Shown: positions 35,597-44,616, numbered from the stretch's first letter. The stretch: DNA of 64,000 nucleotides from JBLXBZ01 sp048265185 (GCA_048265185.1 JBLXBZ010000004.1:186001-250000); one strand, 5' to 3'. The notes: a model not told the origin generated them from the letters alone. Numbers and translations are program-made.

Positions 35597-36078
35597 CAAT
35601 CGTCCCCCCGCACCATGGTGAAAAAATCCACGCGGGTCGCGGCCGTTTGCTCGCAATCACGAAGCCTAACCTCGGCCTGACGCTCACGAAGTGGCGCGAT
35701 CACAGACTTCTCAATCAGTTGATGGCTCGCCTCATCCTGCCACAAGGCGTCAATAACCGCTGAATTCAGGGCTTTTTCTTTATCCCGGCCCAGGGAATAA
35801 GAGAAACCGGCGATCCCATTTTCCAAAGTGATGGCGCAGCGGGTGACAGTCGCTTCGCCCAGGTTGAATTTCTGTCCCACCCCACCCGCTCGGCCGCGCA
35901 CCATCACCAAGCCGACTTCAGGCGCCCGAATAACGCTGTAAGTGGGAAGTTTCGGGATGTTTTCCATAACGGCGCGCAGATCCTCGGCGCTCGCCTGCGC
36001 CAATACCGCCATGACGGCCTTGCGCGCTTCCCGCAATGGGTCGCCTATCTCAAAGTCTTTTTGATTAGACTTACACAT
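35596..36078 (-). CDS. phnG: C-P lyase subunit PhnG
   Basis: First gene of the C-P lyase operon, 160 residues. The family strings are VIRAPEVGLVMVRGRAGGVG near residue 45, FNLGEATVTRC and GFSYSLGRDKEKAL. The promoter lies in the 150-base gap to the divergent phnF, where a PhnF-type operator is found about 100 bases upstream. Confidence 0.96.
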   Translation of the reverse strand: MCKSNQKDFEIGDPLREARKAVMAVLAQASAEDLRAVMENIPKLPTYSVIRAPEVGLVMVRGRAGGVGQKFNLGEATVTRCAITLENGIAGFSYSLGRDKEKALNSAVIDALWQDEASHQLIEKSVIAPLRERQAEVRLRDCEQTAATRVDFFTMVRGDD

Positions 36079-36168
36079 GAACGCCCTCTCCCGCTCTCCC
36101 CGCCCCGCCCGGCGTTTCTAAACGCTGAGCCGCGAGGAATTTTCAATCGCACTGTATTTCACTATATT

Positions 36169-36187
36169 TGTATAGTTGTATAGACAA
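36169..36187. promoter_or_regulatory. PhnF/HutC-type operator between phnG and phnF
   Basis: TTGTATAGACAA (36176-36187) is an exact GT-N-TA-N-AC dyad with TTGT/ACAA arms, the half-site pattern recognised by GntR/HutC-subfamily regulators. A second, half-perfect copy TTGTATAGTT begins at 36169. The site is about 38 bases before the phnF ATG and would serve both promoters. Confidence 0.7.
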
Positions 36188-36224
36188 ATTTGAATATCAT
36201 CTACAAGTCCCCTATGACGGTGTG

Positions 36225-36959
36225 ATGACAAACCAGAAAACCATCGAACGCGGCGTTGGCGTCGCGCTTTGGCGACAAATCGCAGAACAGATCCGCGCGG
36301 ATATTATCGGTGGACGCTTCAATGGGCGCGAGCGCCTTCCCCCTGAAAGCGAGCTTGCGGTCCGTTTTGGGGTCAACCGTCACACGGTTCGAAGGGCGAT
36401 CGCCGCGCTCACCAGCGAAGGGATTTTGCACGCGACCCAAGGCAAGGGCACCTTCATTTCGGACGCGCCAATTTCCTACCCGATTTCATCGCGAACCCGA
36501 TTTTCAGAAATTATCGCCGCTCAGTCCCGCGAGCCTTCCGGCAGGCTTTTGTCGGCGGTCGTCGAGAACGCTGACGCCTTTTTGGCGCAAAAGCTGGCCG
36601 TTCCTATTGGCGCTCCCTTGCATCGAATCGAATCGATGCGCGACGTGGACGGCGTGCCTCTGATGGTTAACACCACATGGGTGGAGCAGCCGCGCTTTCC
36701 TGAATTCGCCAAGGATTTTTCCCAAAGCGGCTCGGTCACCACGGCGTTCTTGCGCGCGGGAGTAGCCGACTACAGGCGCCAGGAAACGGTGATCACCGCG
36801 GAACTTGTTGAAGAGGAAGACGCGCGCATATTGGGCCTGCCCCTCGGCCAACCAATTCTCGTAACGGAAAGCGTCAATATCGATCCAGACGCAAAGCCTA
36901 TCCAATACGCGCGCGCGCGTACGGCGGCCGACCGCGCCCAATTCATTATAAAGAGCTGA
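36225..36959 (+). CDS. phnF: GntR/HutC-family regulator of the phn operon
   Basis: A 244-residue repressor, divergent from phnG. The winged helix-turn-helix covers ALWRQIAEQIRADIIGG to GTFISDA (residues 14-83), with the recognition segment RFGVNRHTVRRAIAALT. The rest is a UTRA ligand domain (SEIIAAQSREPSGRLL onward). The start is ATG 36225 after GTG ATG; the frame extends to 36168 across the operator, which argues against the longer start. It probably represses phnG-N until phosphonate or phosphate starvation relieves it. Confidence 0.9.
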   Translation: MTNQKTIERGVGVALWRQIAEQIRADIIGGRFNGRERLPPESELAVRFGVNRHTVRRAIAALTSEGILHATQGKGTFISDAPISYPISSRTRFSEIIAAQSREPSGRLLSAVVENADAFLAQKLAVPIGAPLHRIESMRDVDGVPLMVNTTWVEQPRFPEFAKDFSQSGSVTTAFLRAGVADYRRQETVITAELVEEEDARILGLPLGQPILVTESVNIDPDAKPIQYARARTAADRAQFIIKS

Positions 36960-37036
36960 TTATAATGATCTAATTCAACGAGAAATTCATATCAGCGCCG
37001 CCCGCGGCAAGCGCTCCGTTCTTCTGACGAGGCTTT

Positions 37037-38617
37037 TCAGCGTCGCCAGAATTTTTTCGCAGCAGCAGCGCTCTCCCAAACGACAAGAGCGCTTTCCCAC
37101 GCAAGCTGGGACTGAGCCTCATGCCAGCCAATGACAAACCCGCATGTATGAGAAATTTCCGGCGCTTGCTTATTTCGCGCCAAAGGCAGCTGGGTTAATT
37201 TCTCCGCCATGGCCACGTCATTGAGATAACCGAAAACATTTTGCAGCTTCTTCAGCTTACGAAGAAACTGCTTTGCTTCCTTCTCTTCAAAAAGAGCCTG
37301 AAAAAACTCCACCGCATAGCGCAACTTCTTCAAGGTTTTACGCATTTCATGGCGTTCGGGAACAGTGAGCTCGCCAATGCGCTTGCCAAATTTCGCCGTG
37401 TGACGCCATCGTTTTTCAAGCGCCTCCACCGCAAAAAACTCAACTGGCCGCGCCAACAGCTCCGTTTGCTGAAAGGCTTCCGGCGCAATCCACCCTCGCC
37501 CTTCCGTATAAGCGCCCAGATCAAAGATGAAAGCGTTCGTCTCCGAACTGCTTAATTGCACCCGCAAATTATCCCGTACGTCCTCCCGGTGGTTACTCAA
37601 TTCCAACAGCAAATCTTCCGGCGCCAACGCCTCCGGCATAACCTCAGCCAGCGGCGCGACAATTTCCGCCCCCAGCACATCCAGGTCCCGCAACTCCCCC
37701 AAAGCCTGAGCCAATGCGCGTGCGCCAGCGTCGATTTCTGCGGTTTTCGTCCCCTCGACAATGGGTGCGTAAATCTTCAAGGCGCTGCGCAAACGGCGCA
37801 ATCCAACGCGCATCTGATGCACGCCCTCCGGCCCCTCATTGCGCAAAACGACAATCCGGTTATGAGCAATCTGGTCCAAGCATGAACGCAAAATGGCGCG
37901 AAACGCAAGTTCGCTGGTGTCTTGCCCCTTTAGAACAACCCGTTCAGCGTATTTCGCCGCCGGCGCGCCAGCTTCAACCGGATCGCAATCAGGATCGAGA
38001 TCCGCCAAATCATATCCTTGCTGCGCTTTGCTTTTTTGGGAAAACGCCACTGGCGTCTCGCCCAACAAAGCTTTCGCCAAAGCGTAAAGCGCGCGAATGG
38101 AGCCTTTTTTCAGCTCCAATTCAACTTCGCTCAAAGGCGCGGACCGCTCACCGGCAAGCACTTCGCCAATGTCGAAGGCGACTTCAATTTCGCTGCCCGC
38201 CTCATCACGGTAGATTTTGGTGGTTCGCCGAATCCGGGTCTCAAAAACACGCGCCACCTTCTGGTCGCCGAGCTTAGCGATCAACTCATCGCGAAACGCC
38301 GCATCGCTAATCTTGTCAAACGCCAATTCGCCCCCCGGGGCCGGATCCTCCACTTCACGTGGATTTGACAGCCCTCCAGCAAGCCCCGTGCCCGCCTTGA
38401 CTGTCTGCAACCATTGGCGCCCGACCTTACGAAGTCGCAAAGACCATTTGGAGCCACGCAGAACTTGATCGGGAGCGTCAAAATAAATCGACTGCAAATT
38501 TTGCGTCACGCCGCGGCTGGCGGTGAACCCCGCCGGCGCCTTGAGCGTACGAAGCGCCTCGACGCTCGCTTTATCCATTGCGAGCTTCAACTCAATCTCT
38601 TCATTGGTCTTTTTCAT
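37037..38617 (-). CDS. CYTH-CHAD domain protein, inorganic triphosphatase-like
   Basis: A 526-residue cytoplasmic protein. The N-terminal CYTH domain (1-200) shows the hallmark EIELKLAM at residues 6-13 (ExExK) and further acidic/basic strands (SEVELELKKGS) that form the triphosphate tunnel. The C-terminal CHAD domain (about 225-520) is helical and His/Arg-rich: EGVHQMRVGLRRLRSALK, then RHEMRKTLKKLRYAVEFF, which bind polyphosphate. This pair matches E. coli YgiF, an inorganic triphosphatase. It is monocistronic. Confidence 0.93.
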   Translation of the reverse strand: MKKTNEEIELKLAMDKASVEALRTLKAPAGFTASRGVTQNLQSIYFDAPDQVLRGSKWSLRLRKVGRQWLQTVKAGTGLAGGLSNPREVEDPAPGGELAFDKISDAAFRDELIAKLGDQKVARVFETRIRRTTKIYRDEAGSEIEVAFDIGEVLAGERSAPLSEVELELKKGSIRALYALAKALLGETPVAFSQKSKAQQGYDLADLDPDCDPVEAGAPAAKYAERVVLKGQDTSELAFRAILRSCLDQIAHNRIVVLRNEGPEGVHQMRVGLRRLRSALKIYAPIVEGTKTAEIDAGARALAQALGELRDLDVLGAEIVAPLAEVMPEALAPEDLLLELSNHREDVRDNLRVQLSSSETNAFIFDLGAYTEGRGWIAPEAFQQTELLARPVEFFAVEALEKRWRHTAKFGKRIGELTVPERHEMRKTLKKLRYAVEFFQALFEEKEAKQFLRKLKKLQNVFGYLNDVAMAEKLTQLPLARNKQAPEISHTCGFVIGWHEAQSQLAWESALVVWESAAAAKKFWRR

Positions 38618-38937
38618 AGCCGCACTCTAGACTGAATTGATAAAATGGTCCAAGAAAAAGCGCGCTGAGTGCGCAAATTTCACGAAAAACCCAAACTCAC
38701 CTGCAAATCACGACAGAGCTATTCCACCATGACCATTAGTTCCTGGAACCGATAAACTTGAGAAAGCTATGTGAAAGCGGCGCGAACGCCGCTCTGCGAT
38801 CTCTGTCCTCGACGTCCCGCAAACGCAAGACGGCGCCCAACGCTTTCAGCTCAAAGCCCCAGCGCAAGACGAATAATCGCGTCTCCGTGTGAAGATCATG
38901 TCACACAGGCGATAATAATTTAATTTTAAAGGAAGAT
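38618..38937. other. Intergenic region between the CYTH-CHAD gene and tRNA-Leu
   Basis: 320 bases without a gene. A short hairpin GCGGCG-CGAA-CGCCGC occurs near 38778-38793. Nothing else recognisable; part of it is the promoter of the CYTH-CHAD gene. Confidence 0.5.
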
Positions 38938-39024
38938 TGGTGCCCCCGGTCCGACTCGAACGGACACTTCGGTTAAGAAAACGGATTTTGAATCCGTCGC
39001 GTCTACCAGTTCCGCCACGGGGGC
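38938..39024 (-). tRNA. tRNA-Leu, anticodon CAA
   Basis: On the minus strand the acceptor arm GCCCCCG pairs with CGGGGGC, followed by discriminator A and an encoded CCA. The anticodon stem-loop ACGGA-TTCAAAA-TCCGT gives anticodon CAA (codon UUG). A long variable arm (CTTAACCGAAG region) and the T-loop TTCGAGTC fit a class II leucine tRNA. The total is 87 bases with CCA. Confidence 0.96.
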
Positions 39025-39206
39025 TCCCATGACAAAGCGGGATAATACCCATGCGCGGCTCCACGTCAACGGGGGAATTTCACTATTCATGGTTTTAAAC
39101 AATTTAACGAGTCAAACGCCATTTATAGCTTCCCCGCCATGATCTCGCCTGAAAACAACCGCACAGAAAGCGTGACAAGAGGCGTTTCCCCGGATAAGGA
39201 CAGCGC

Positions 39207-39785
39207 ATGTTACGCCGAATATATGACTGGACCCTGTCCCTAGCATCCGGACCACGCGCGCCCGCCGCGCTTGGAGCGGTTTCATTCATCGAAAGCTCGG
39301 TGTTTCCAATTCCTCCTGACGCGCTTTTGATTCCCATGGTCATCGCCCGCCGGGAACGCGCTTGGGCTTACGCCGCGCTTTGCATGGTCACCTCCGTTCT
39401 GGGAGGCGTGCTGGGCTATGTCATCGGCGCCTATTTATGGATGGAGGTAGCCGAGCCCATTTTGCGGTTTTACGGCTATATGGAGAAATTCGAAACCTTC
39501 CGCGCCTATTTCAATGAATATGGCGCTTGGATTGTTTTCATCGCCGGCGTGACCCCCTTTCCCTACAAGGTGATCACCATCGCCAGCGGCGCGACTGGAT
39601 TGAGCCTGCCCATTTTCATCGCCGCCAGCATCCTGTCCCGCGGTCTCAGGTTTTTTATTGTCGCCGGCCTTCTATACCATTTCGGTCCGCCTATCCGTGA
39701 TTTCATCGAACGGCGCATGGGCCTGGTCTTCACGGTCTCCATCCTTGTGCTTCTTGGCGGCTTTGCGGCGATCAAACTTCTTTGA
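39207..39785 (+). CDS. YqaA-family (SNARE-associated/VTT domain) membrane protein
   Basis: An inner-membrane protein of 192 residues with about five hydrophobic segments. FIESSVFPIPPDALLIPMVI near residue 28, and AWIVFIAGVTPFPYKVITIASG near residue 111, are the paired re-entrant motifs of the DedA/YqaA/VTT group, which includes lipid scramblases and flippases. It is nine bases before dsbB and probably co-transcribed. Confidence 0.9.
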   Translation: MLRRIYDWTLSLASGPRAPAALGAVSFIESSVFPIPPDALLIPMVIARRERAWAYAALCMVTSVLGGVLGYVIGAYLWMEVAEPILRFYGYMEKFETFRAYFNEYGAWIVFIAGVTPFPYKVITIASGATGLSLPIFIAASILSRGLRFFIVAGLLYHFGPPIRDFIERRMGLVFTVSILVLLGGFAAIKLL

Positions 39786-39794
39786 GGGATTAAA

Positions 39795-40307
39795 ATGTTC
39801 AAAACGCTCACCCGACCCTGCGCTCTTATAGCTCTTGCGCTTTTTTTAGGTCTGGTCGCCATTGGAACGGCATGGGGATTTCAACTCATCGGCGGTTACG
39901 CCCCTTGCGCGCTCTGCCTTGAACAACGCGTTCCCTATTATATCGGCTTGCCGCTCATGGCGTTGGCGCTTGCTGTTGCGCTTAAAGGAGGCAAGGCGCG
40001 ATCGGTTCTCGTTCCTCTTTTGCTGGCGATCACCGCTGTTCTCGTCTATGGCGCCGGCCTTGGCGTCTACCAGTCAGGCGCTGAATGGGGTTTCTGGCCA
40101 GGGCCGGCGGACTGCGGCGGCGGCGTCGCTCCTCCCGCCTCCGTAAACAATCTCCTCAGCGCCTTGAAAACAACCCGCGTCGTCAGCTGCACCGAGGCCA
40201 GCCTTCGAGTGCTAGGGTTGTCCTTTGCTGGGTGGAACGTCGTCGCGGCTTCTGCAATGAGCTTGCTGACGCTTATGGCGGCCCTTAACGCCGCACGAAA
40301 AGCGTAA
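39795..40307 (+). CDS. dsbB: DsbB-type disulfide bond formation protein
   Basis: A 170-residue inner-membrane quinone reductase that re-oxidises DsbA-type proteins. Four transmembrane segments. Catalytic cysteines: CALC near residue 37 at the first periplasmic loop, and a second pair, one in GPADCGGG and one in VVSCTEA, in the second loop. Coupled to the YqaA gene with a GAGGG ribosome-binding site. No dsbA is visible in the window. Confidence 0.92.
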   Translation: MFKTLTRPCALIALALFLGLVAIGTAWGFQLIGGYAPCALCLEQRVPYYIGLPLMALALAVALKGGKARSVLVPLLLAITAVLVYGAGLGVYQSGAEWGFWPGPADCGGGVAPPASVNNLLSALKTTRVVSCTEASLRVLGLSFAGWNVVAASAMSLLTLMAALNAARKA

Positions 40308-40363
40308 CACGCAGAGCGCCAAGGAAGATATCAAAACACGGCGACGTCTACGGGAGTCAAAAA

Positions 40364-40660
40364 ATGTCAAACAATAGCCACAACGATCAGCGTAGACCCA
40401 AAAGCCGCGAACACACGCAGGAAGACGAGCGCCTCCGCGAGGCGCGAAGAACTCTGGACGCCGTGGAGCGCGAGAGCGAAACCATTGGCCGCTCGGCTTT
40501 CGTGCGCGCGGCCAACGCCGCTAAAAGCTTCGAAAGACAAGAAGGTCGCGACGAAAATGACAACATAGAGCTATGGGGAAAGCGAATAGGCCGGGGGCTT
40601 GGCTATCTCTTCGCCGCCGGCCTATTGGTCTATCTTCTAAAGACGTATGTTTTTTCCTAA
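40364..40660 (+). CDS. Small tail-anchored hypothetical protein
   Basis: A 98-residue protein with a highly charged first 75 residues (NDQRRPKSREHTQEDERLRE) and one C-terminal membrane segment, GYLFAAGLLVYLLKTYVF. The charged part looks like a coiled coil. Its 56-base distance from dsbB suggests the same transcript. Function unknown. Confidence 0.75.
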   Translation: MSNNSHNDQRRPKSREHTQEDERLREARRTLDAVERESETIGRSAFVRAANAAKSFERQEGRDENDNIELWGKRIGRGLGYLFAAGLLVYLLKTYVFS

Positions 40661-40706
40661 GCGCCAATGCGGCGAGCCCCAGCTCGCAGCCTCGACGCTG
40701 GAATAA

Positions 40707-40732
40707 AAAGCCCGAAAAATGTTACGGGCTTT
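40707..40732 (-). terminator. Terminator of ppa
   Basis: Reading the minus strand, AAAGCCCG pairs with CGGGCTTT (8 bp, 10-base loop) and is followed by TTATT. It begins just after the ppa stop codon (40738). Confidence 0.85.
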
Positions 40733-40737
40733 CAAGT

Positions 40738-41274
40738 TCAGGATTTATCGGCTTTCGCGCGCTCAATGGACTCAACGATCAGACGCTTGGCGTCGTCCGG
40801 ACCGCCCCAACCTGCGATTTTGACCCATTTATTGGCTTCGAGGTCTTTGTAATGCTCAAAGAAATGCTCGACCTGTTTCAAAGTGATTTCTGGAAGATCC
40901 TCAACATGGGCGATCTTTTCATAACGCCGGGTCAGCTTTGTTGAAGGCACCGCGATGATCTTTTCATCTTCGCCAGCTTCATCCTTCATGTAGAGAACGC
41001 CAATTGGGCGGCAGCTCATGATAGCCCCTGGAAGAATTGGCCGCTCGTTGACCACGATCACGTCAATTGGATCGCCGTCGCCGCATAACGTGTGGGGCAC
41101 AAAGCCATAGTTTCCCGGATAGCGCATCGGCGTATAAAGAAACCGGTCGACGTACATCGCCCCCGCGTCCTTATCCATTTCATATTTGATGGGCTCGCCG
41201 CCAACGGGCACTTCAATAATGACGTTGATGTCTTCTGGTGGGTTTTTGCCGATCGGCACAGCATCAATATGCAT
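40738..41274 (-). CDS. ppa: Inorganic pyrophosphatase
   Basis: Family I soluble pyrophosphatase of 178 residues that pulls biosynthetic reactions by hydrolysing PPi. Metal and phosphate ligands are in the run YGFVPHTLCGDGDPIDVIV near residue 55 (the DGDPID core) and in YEMDKDAGAMYVDR; KDEAGEDEKI near residue 97 supplies the third aspartate cluster. AAGGAG ribosome-binding site upstream. It is monocistronic. Confidence 0.98.
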   Translation of the reverse strand: MHIDAVPIGKNPPEDINVIIEVPVGGEPIKYEMDKDAGAMYVDRFLYTPMRYPGNYGFVPHTLCGDGDPIDVIVVNERPILPGAIMSCRPIGVLYMKDEAGEDEKIIAVPSTKLTRRYEKIAHVEDLPEITLKQVEHFFEHYKDLEANKWVKIAGWGGPDDAKRLIVESIERAKADKS

Positions 41275-41435
41275 GGGTCAAACTCCTTGGCCAAAGTTGC
41301 AGGCTGTATGGCAAGGAGAGACGGAAGACGCAAGTCGGAAGTTTCGCCAGAGCGATCAAACATCCTTACTTGTCTTTAAGAACGGATCTCCTCCCATAGC
41401 GTGAAACCACGCGCTCTCCCAATAGGGCGAAGTAC

Positions 41436-41452
41436 AGAGAGAGAGAGAGAGA
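41436..41452. repeat. (AG)8 dinucleotide repeat
   Basis: Perfect AG repeat of about eight units, 162 bases upstream of the ppa start codon and ten bases from a hairpin. Such tracts can change length by slippage. Confidence 0.9.
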
Positions 41453-41461
41453 AATACTGAA

Positions 41462-41487
41462 AAGGGCCGACTAGAAAGTCGGCCCTT
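41462..41487 (-). terminator. Hairpin upstream of ppa, possible terminator of an unannotated RNA
   Basis: Perfect 11-bp stem AAGGGCCGACT / AGTCGGCCCTT with a four-base loop. On the minus strand it is followed by TTCAGTATTT, a T-rich but interrupted tail. No gene on the minus strand ends here. Confidence 0.5.
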
Positions 41488-41838
41488 CAGGCGCCTGATT
41501 GCAAAGATTTCACCTCAACAGATAAAATCTTATAATGAACGGCCGAACACCCCGGGGGGCTGGGGGGCTAGTGCGTTCCGAAGGTTCAACGCGCTCAAGC
41601 AAATCTAGCGTCATTTGTCACATTGGCGGATCAAAATGGCGCCTAAAAGGCCTGATTAAGGCAACAATATGATTTTCACCGCATCCGGATTAACTCGAAA
41701 TTTATTTCTCTTATTTCAAAGCGTATGAACGCCGCTTGCGCCGGGCGACTGGCTAACGCATCATGACGTTTCTATGACGGGCGGCGGCGTGTTCCACCAT
41801 TCGCCTCCCACCTATGGTTTGAGCAATAGGAGCGGATT

Positions 41839-42213
41839 GTGAGCGAACTTAAAGATGAAGCACAGAAAATCGCCGACAATGGACGCCATGATTCAAACGC
41901 CTTTCTCCCGATCACAGCCTTTCACAGAAAAGAACTAGACCAAATTCTGAAAGTTTACGGACGCCGCGTCGCCGGCGGCGAATGGCGCGACTATGCTATC
42001 GACCATCTCAAGGACAAGGCGGTGTTCTCCGTTTTTCGGCGCACCTCGGAAATGCCTCTGTATCGAATAGAGAAAGACCCCAAGATGGCGCGTAAACAAG
42101 GCGCGTTCTCCGTTATCGGAGCTGGAGGCGTCATTTTAAAACGAGGTTCAGACCTGGCGCAGGTGCTCAAGGTTTTTGACAAAAAACGTCATCTGCGCCT
42201 TGTAGACGCTTGA
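41839..42213 (+). CDS. DUF2794 protein
   Basis: A 124-residue cytoplasmic protein typical of Alphaproteobacteria, function unknown. Conserved strings are FHRKELDQILKVYGRRVA near residue 29, EWRDYAIDHLKDKAVFSVFRR, and PLYRIEKDPKMARKQGAFSV. Start is GTG 41839 with AGGAG upstream. Confidence 0.9.
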   Translation: MSELKDEAQKIADNGRHDSNAFLPITAFHRKELDQILKVYGRRVAGGEWRDYAIDHLKDKAVFSVFRRTSEMPLYRIEKDPKMARKQGAFSVIGAGGVILKRGSDLAQVLKVFDKKRHLRLVDA

Positions 42214-42300
42214 TCTTATGGCGGCCCTCATCTTTCCCCCCAGCAGGAAAAGCGCCGGTTAGCGCCCAAAACGTCTGGAACGAGCGGGGTGATGATGAAA

Positions 42301-42328
42301 AAAGGGCGCGGAATTATCCGCGCCCTTT
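42301..42328 (-). terminator. Terminator of the Bax-inhibitor-1 gene
   Basis: Perfect 11-bp stem AAAGGGCGCGG / CCGCGCCCTTT with loop AATTAT, followed on the minus strand by a T6 tract. It may also stop the DUF2794 transcript, with a shorter T run on that side. Confidence 0.85.
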
Positions 42329-42380
42329 GAACCTACGGCAAAGGCGATTATTTCGCCATTCGCCATATCATTCCGAATGA

Positions 42381-43136
42381 TTAGTCGCGATTGCCGAAAA
42401 GCGACAACAACATCATGAACAGGTTGATGAAGTCCAGATACAGACGAAGCGCGCCCATGATGGCTTTCTTGCCTGCGACTTCGGAGCCGTCGCCTTCATA
42501 ATACATTTCCTTGATCTGCTGCGTGTCATAGGCGGTAAGGCCTGCGAACACGAGAACGCCGATCACCGAAATGGCGAACTGCAATGCAGAAGACGCGAGG
42601 AACATATTCACCAGCGAAGCGATGACAATCCCGATCAACCCCATGAACAAGAACGATCCCCATGCGGAGAGGTCTTTTTTCGTGGTGTAGCCGAACAGGC
42701 TCAGCGCGCCAAAGGAGGCCGCGGTGATAAAGAACACGCGAGCGATCGAGCCTCCTGTGTAGACCAGAAAGATCGACGACAGGGACAGTCCCATAACAGC
42801 TGCGTAAATCCAGAACGTTGTCTGCGCTGCGGAGGCGCTCATTTTCTGAATGCGGAAACTAAGGAAAAACACCATTCCCAGCGGCGCCAGCATCACGACC
42901 CATTTGAGCGGGCTGAGATAAATCGCCTGACCAAAAGCCGTAAGACCGCCGGTCGCTTGATCAAAGGCCATATAAACGCTGGCCAAAGCCACCACGCCAG
43001 TGATGGCGAGGCCAAGGGCCATATAATTATAAACCCGCAGCATATAGGAGCGCAGGCCTGCGTCATAAGTGCCGGCCTCGGCGCGCGCGCCTGTTGCGGC
43101 ATACCGAATGTTCGAGTTGCGGTCGAAGGTCGACAT
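42381..43136 (-). CDS. Bax inhibitor-1/YccA-family membrane protein
   Basis: An integral inner-membrane protein of 251 residues with seven hydrophobic segments, of the BI-1/YccA (TMBIM) family. The family string TKKDLSAWGSFLFMGLIG and the C-terminal FAGLTAYDTQQIKEMYYEG are plain; the latter aspartates form the proposed calcium/proton site. Relatives inhibit or interact with FtsH-like proteases, or leak calcium. Ribosome-binding site AGAGGAA. Monocistronic with a strong terminator. Confidence 0.95.
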   Translation of the reverse strand: MSTFDRNSNIRYAATGARAEAGTYDAGLRSYMLRVYNYMALGLAITGVVALASVYMAFDQATGGLTAFGQAIYLSPLKWVVMLAPLGMVFFLSFRIQKMSASAAQTTFWIYAAVMGLSLSSIFLVYTGGSIARVFFITAASFGALSLFGYTTKKDLSAWGSFLFMGLIGIVIASLVNMFLASSALQFAISVIGVLVFAGLTAYDTQQIKEMYYEGDGSEVAGKKAIMGALRLYLDFINLFMMLLSLFGNRD

Positions 43137-43684
43137 CGAATTCCTCTCTGTTGACTAAGCGTTTCACGATCGTCACGACCGCTTTTCACGCTCTGACATT
43201 TGTTGACGTATTTCTTTATGGCTCATGTCTTTTAGCGCATGTTCGGACGTTTTCCCGAATGACATTTAACCGAAGACTATGGCCACACAACGTTAACCCA
43301 AACTCAGGCGCTCGAACTGCCAGCGCCTTTAATTTCGCATTACGTCGATGGCCATAAAACCACTCTTATGTGAAAGAATTTAAAAATCGGTATTTTCCGA
43401 TTATAAATTTTCACCTTTAAGATCGGTCAATCTACTTCAGCACATAATCCCCGTTAACGTCAGAAAACACGCGTCCTAAAACACTTCAGCGTCCGTGACC
43501 CTGAAACCATCAAGACAAACAGCCTAATCGTCATAAGCACACACGCTACAGCAAACATGGGGATTTGAATATCTCTAAACAAGCCCCTGACGTTTATAAA
43601 ACAGCGCGATTCACGTAAAAAATCTCTCGCTAAAACGCCATGTGATAGCGACGCCGGAAGAGGCGCCGCAAACCACCATTGATT
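43137..43684. other. Intergenic region upstream of the Bax-inhibitor-1 gene
   Basis: 548 bases; no credible gene, tRNA or hairpin terminator recognised. The part near 43137-43300 must carry the BI-1 promoter; the rest is featureless to the eye and moderately AT-rich. Confidence 0.5.
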
Positions 43685-44455
43685 TTATTTTTTCATCGCC
43701 CGCAAACGGGAGGCGATTTGCTGATCACAATTGGTTTTCGGGTCTTTGACGATTTCCTCGGCGGCGAAATCAAGAATTTCTTTCGCCGGATCAACCATCA
43801 CGTCCGTGGTCACCCCGTCCCGAAACCACTGAAGAACGGCGTAATCACCGCCGCCATCCGTCAGAAACGCGATCGGCCGGCCATTTTCAACAATTCCGAG
43901 ACGCCCAACCCGCACGGGCATGATCTGCACCTCACGCGATTTGCCGTCGATGGTCATCTTGTTCTTCGCCAGATGCAGCCTCTTCAGCGTCGATCCGGAA
44001 GTTCCCCGCCAATGACCGAAAAGCCGCTCGCCTTTATTTTCCACCGAAAGACAGGAGTTCTTGTAATTGGGAATAGAAAGGCGATTGGCGGAGTATTCAA
44101 CCGGCTCTTCATTTTTCACATGCAGCGAATATTTCATTTCATGTTCGCCGGTGCGATAAACCCGCACATTCGCCGGCAGATAATTAGGCTCGCCCAGATT
44201 GCGGATAAAGAAATCAAATTGATTCAGATCGTTAGTTCCCGCTTTACGGTAGAGCCAACGCGCTGGCAGCCCATTCTCATACACCAGCCAATCGCTGAGA
44301 ATGAGGCCTTCCGGCCCGGTGGGTTTATTCAACTGCCAAACCCCAGTGTGAAATGGCGATTCAGCCTGAGCCGGCGCCGCCACGCCCACAACCGTCGCCG
44401 CGACAACTGACATTGCGGCTGTAAATTTAACTAAACGATCAAATGCGATCCGCAT
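43685..44455 (-). CDS. Secreted protein of unknown function
   Basis: A 256-residue exported protein; the first 31 residues form a signal peptide with the hydrophobic core MSVVAATVVGVAAPAQA. The start is ATG 44455 (MRIAFDRLVKF) with AGGGGAG close upstream; the frame extends to 44533 without a start signal. The mature part is beta-rich with many Trp, Tyr and Asn residues (WLYRKAGTNDLNQFDFFIR) and two cysteines (NSCLSV and TNCDQQ) that could form a disulfide. No domain recognised. It stands alone next to an ABC exporter. Confidence 0.8.
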   Translation of the reverse strand: MRIAFDRLVKFTAAMSVVAATVVGVAAPAQAESPFHTGVWQLNKPTGPEGLILSDWLVYENGLPARWLYRKAGTNDLNQFDFFIRNLGEPNYLPANVRVYRTGEHEMKYSLHVKNEEPVEYSANRLSIPNYKNSCLSVENKGERLFGHWRGTSGSTLKRLHLAKNKMTIDGKSREVQIMPVRVGRLGIVENGRPIAFLTDGGGDYAVLQWFRDGVTTDVMVDPAKEILDFAAEEIVKDPKTNCDQQIASRLRAMKK

Positions 44456-44616
44456 CCCATGCTCCCCTATTCGCCAATGCGGCGAGAATTTTTCGCCGCG
44501 CCGGCATTTCGCCCAATATATCAAATTCTGCATCTCAGTTTATGTTGTGCCATGCTCCGCGCGCTATACGCAAGTATGGACAATTAAATTGAAAGCCATG
44601 GGATTTTTATTGCAAC

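Larger units (their letters stand above)
41275..41838. other. Intergenic region between ppa and the DUF2794 gene
   Basis: 564 bases without a gene. It contains an (AG)8 dinucleotide tract (41436-41452), a terminator-like hairpin (41462-41487) and a doubled GGGGGGCT (41553-41570). On the minus strand the hairpin could end a small untranslated RNA or sit in the ppa leader. Confidence 0.5.
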
